A stretch of DNA of 9,149 bases. Origin: Phycisphaerales bacterium (lineage in GTDB: Bacteria > Planctomycetota > Phycisphaerae > Phycisphaerales > UBA1924). Below are positions 8,158-9,149 of the stretch, piece after piece. The position numbers were made by a program, and so were the translations under genes. The stretch lies in assembly GCA_016764015.1 (NCBI GenBank), contig JAESSR010000229.1, positions 1-9,149 on the forward strand. Direction: 5' to 3'. The stretch's first letter is position 1. Every line of letters begins with the position of its first letter. The notes beneath the pieces were generated by a model. The model was not told where the DNA came from and did not search any database. It was given only the letters and a program-made list of their open reading frames with translations.

Positions 8158-8163
8158 ATTATA
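8158..8163 (-). promoter_or_regulatory. -10 box of the MBL-fold gene, possibly leaderless
   Basis: A perfect TATAAT on the minus strand (8163-8158) is followed by only six bases (CTGAGT) before the ATG at 8151. A start site at the normal distance from a -10 box would fall on or next to the A of the ATG, giving a leaderless mRNA. This agrees with the lack of a ribosome binding site. No good -35 hexamer is visible. Confidence 0.5.
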
Positions 8164-8186
8164 GGTTCGTTTTATCTGAACACATG

Positions 8187-8214
8187 AAAAAGAGCAGCAC
8201 GAATGCTGCCCTTT
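8187..8214 (-). terminator. rho-independent terminator of the FG/NGF-repeat gene
   Basis: On the minus strand, GCAGCA and TGCTGC form a perfect 6-bp stem around a TTCG tetraloop (loop 8203-8200). The stem is extended by AAAG/CTTT beyond one mismatch, and a run of five T lies at 8191-8187. It begins 44 bases after the stop codon at 8258 and separates this gene from the MBL gene promoter. Confidence 0.85.
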
Positions 8215-8257
8215 GGTATCGGTTTGGGGCCGATGGGTGCTTGTTTAAGCAGATTCG

Positions 8258-8833
8258 TTAGGCTGCTTGGGTGCCAGCGAAGTTTGGGTTGAAGCCGCCG
8301 TTAAAGCCGCCATTAAATGATGGGTTGAATGCGCCCGGGAATGGTGCGAACCCGTTGAATGGAGCGTTTGATTCAAAGCTGCCTTCGTTGTTCCAATCAG
8401 TTCCTTCGTTCCAGCCGTTGTTCCAACCTGCGTTGTTGTTGTAGCCGTTGAATGATGGAGCGAAGCCATTGAACTGGTTCCCGCCTTGGAAGCCGTTGAA
8501 TGGTGTGTTCCAGTTCTGTCCGCCGAAGTTGCCGCCGAAACCATTGAAGCCGTTAAAACCATTCGAGTTGTTCCACCCTGAGAACGGGGTGTTCCAGTTA
8601 TTGGAGCCTTGGAACCCGTTGAACGAGTTGTTCCAGCCATTGAATGGAGTGTTCCAGTTCTGGCTGCCGAAGTTGCCGCCAAAGCCTGACCAAGGTGTTG
8701 AACCTGAGTTCCAGTTCCAAGCGCCCGGGAAGCTGTTGCCGCCAAAGTTGCCGTTGAAGTTTGACGGGAACCCGCCTGAGAAACCTGGGAAGCCGGTGCC
8801 TGGGAAGTTTGATGCGAATGGTGTGTTGAACAT
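8258..8833 (-). CDS. Asn/Gly/Phe/Trp-rich low-complexity FG-repeat-like protein, unknown function
   Basis: I do not recognise a family. The 191 residues comprise 45 Asn, 41 Gly, 33 Phe and 11 Trp. There is no Lys, Arg, His, Cys, Leu, Ile or Val, and Met occurs only at the start. Its few charges (E143, D146, E150, E154) sit in one 12-residue cluster. The sequence is built from NGF/FNG units, five FG dipeptides and three copies of a decamer like QNWNTPFNGW (58-67, 78-87, 106-115). The ends are richer in Pro and Ala (FPGFSGGFP; APFPGAFNP). There is no signal peptide, hydrophobic helix or globular segment. The start is firm: AGAAGGAA at 8848-8841 is seven bases from the ATG. The composition resembles FG nucleoporins and aromatic-rich prion-like domains, so a disordered, self-associating protein is a reasonable inference; homology to nucleoporins is not implied. 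A terminator follows, so it is probably monocistronic. An antisense ORF across it is a compositional shadow. Confidence 0.75.
   Translation of the reverse strand: MFNTPFASNFPGTGFPGFSGGFPSNFNGNFGGNSFPGAWNWNSGSTPWSGFGGNFGSQNWNTPFNGWNNSFNGFQGSNNWNTPFSGWNNSNGFNGFNGFGGNFGGQNWNTPFNGFQGGNQFNGFAPSFNGYNNNAGWNNGWNEGTDWNNEGSFESNAPFNGFAPFPGAFNPSFNGGFNGGFNPNFAGTQAA
8492..8683 (-). repeat. internal repeats in the FG/NGF-repeat gene
   Basis: Two near-identical 16-residue blocks, FGGNFG(S/G)QNWNTPFNG, are encoded at 8683-8636 (residues 51-66) and 8539-8492 (residues 99-114). A third copy of the NWNTPF core lies at 8602-8573 (residues 78-87). Each copy uses a different Thr codon in NTPF (act, acc, aca). Confidence 0.85.
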
Positions 8834-8840
8834 GTGTTGT

Positions 8841-8859
8841 TTCCTTCTCTGAATCAGAG
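8841..8859 (-). promoter_or_regulatory. ribosome binding site and adjoining dyad of the FG/NGF-repeat gene
   Basis: AGAAGGAA (minus strand, 8848-8841) is the Shine-Dalgarno sequence. It overlaps a symmetrical element, CTCTGAATCAGAG (8847-8859), which could be a dimer operator or a 5-bp hairpin with a three-base loop touching the ribosome binding site. Confidence 0.45.
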
Positions 8860-9044
8860 GTGTTGTGTGATCATTGTGAGCCGAGCCGATGTCGAGTCAC
8901 GGTTTGTGGATCGGCACGGTTAAACAGAGGCTTTTGCAAGAGGGGGGGATTGTGCCCAGATTTTGAGTACGGCACACCGATGGCGCGAGAACTGCGCGGG
9001 GGAGAGAAGTGGGCACCTAGATCGTGTCTGATGGTTTGGAATAT

Positions 9045-9072
9045 CGCCTCCCCCGGGCTTCCGGGGGAGGTG
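9045..9072. other. strong hairpin, 10 perfect bp plus two
   Basis: CCTCCCCCGG (9047-9056) and CCGGGGGAGG (9061-9070) pair perfectly around a four-base loop. One G-U and one C-G pair extend the stem outward. Neither strand has a T tract after it, so it is not an ordinary rho-independent terminator. Confidence 0.7.
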
Positions 9073-9100
9073 CCTGCGCAGCAGACGGAGGGGGTCTCTC

Positions 9101-9127
9101 ATGAAAAAAGCAATGGGCAATAGATAA
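9101..9127 (+). CDS. possible 8-codon leader peptide with stop-start overlap
   Basis: A purine-rich GGAGGGGG (9087-9094) lies six bases before an ATG that encodes MKKAMGNR and then stops. The stop overlaps the next ATG as TAATG (9125-9129), and that second frame is open to the window end (MGKNARP). This is the arrangement of a leader peptide coupled to a downstream gene, but it is too short to prove, and chance is possible. Confidence 0.2.
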   Translation: MKKAMGNR

Positions 9128-9149
9128 TGGGGAAGAATGCAAGACCCCC

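Larger units (their letters stand above)
8860..9149. other. gene-poor region with serial inverted repeats (possible structured RNA or leader)
   Basis: I find no convincing gene of normal size here. Four inverted repeats follow one another: TGTGCC/GGCACA (8951-8956/8971-8976), GCGC/GCGC (8983-8986/8994-8997), a long stem at 9045-9072, and GGGGGTCT/AGACCCCC (9090-9097/9142-9149). A further 7-bp pair, GGCACCT (9012-9018) with AGGTGCC (9068-9074), would compete with the long stem. The region is rich in G runs (8942-8948, 8998-9002). It may be the leader of a plus-strand gene beyond the window, the upstream leader of the FG/NGF-repeat gene, or a small RNA. I do not recognise RNase P RNA, tmRNA, SRP RNA or 6S RNA in it. 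Confidence 0.4.

Noticed and set aside
8448..8852. 134-residue plus-strand ORF rich in Pro, Lys and Leu
   Set aside because: It is the exact antisense of the FG/NGF-repeat gene; its composition simply mirrors the Asn/Phe/Gly codons, and it has no ribosome binding site comparable to the minus-strand gene.
8942..9094. Several runs of five to seven G suggesting a G-quadruplex
   Set aside because: The four runs are separated by tens of bases, too far apart for an ordinary intramolecular quadruplex; the inverted-repeat explanation fits better.
8920..9120. 66-residue minus-strand ORF rich in Arg and Pro
   Set aside because: It starts with TTG without a ribosome binding site, runs through the long hairpin, and its composition looks like noise from G/C runs.

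Overview
The window looks like a chromosomal stretch of an uncultured or marine Gram-negative-type bacterium. The codon style, the long secreted M16 protein and the scattered single-gene transcription units fit a planctomycete of the Phycisphaerae type. That assignment is an impression from protein character, not from a marker comparison, and I hold it at about even odds. I see no phage, IS element, CRISPR array, tRNA or rRNA.

Layout. From 1 to 1095 (+) runs the C-terminal part of a RecB-like PD-(D/E)XK nuclease, cut by the window edge. From 1185 to 4157 (+) is a large exported M16 (pitrilysin/PqqL-like) protein whose zinc-binding motif is destroyed. Convergent to it, 4224-5099 (-), is atpG, the gamma subunit of F1-ATPase, standing alone without atpA or atpD beside it and ending in a rho-independent terminator. 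Divergent from atpG, 5242-6996 (+), is a complete adenine deaminase (ade) with all expected metal-site motifs. The 342 bases after ade hold a 59-residue basic small ORF (7051-7230, -) with a good ribosome binding site. Next, 7339-8151 (-), is a PhnP-like metallo-beta-lactamase-fold phosphodiesterase with a TATAAT box placed so close to its ATG that its mRNA may be leaderless. Last, 8258-8833 (-), is a 191-residue low-complexity protein made mostly of Asn, Gly, Phe and Trp, with no Lys, Arg, His, Cys, Leu, Ile or Val. It has a strong ribosome binding site and its own terminator. From about 8860 to the end there is no clear gene, but there is a chain of inverted repeats that looks like a structured RNA leader or regulatory region.

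The genes do not form one pathway. They are mostly single transcription units: DNA repair, an envelope pseudo-peptidase, energy metabolism, purine salvage and a phosphodiesterase. The best candidate for something undescribed is the FG/NGF-repeat protein at 8258-8833 with the structured region upstream of it. The catalytically dead M16 protein and the orphan atpG come next.
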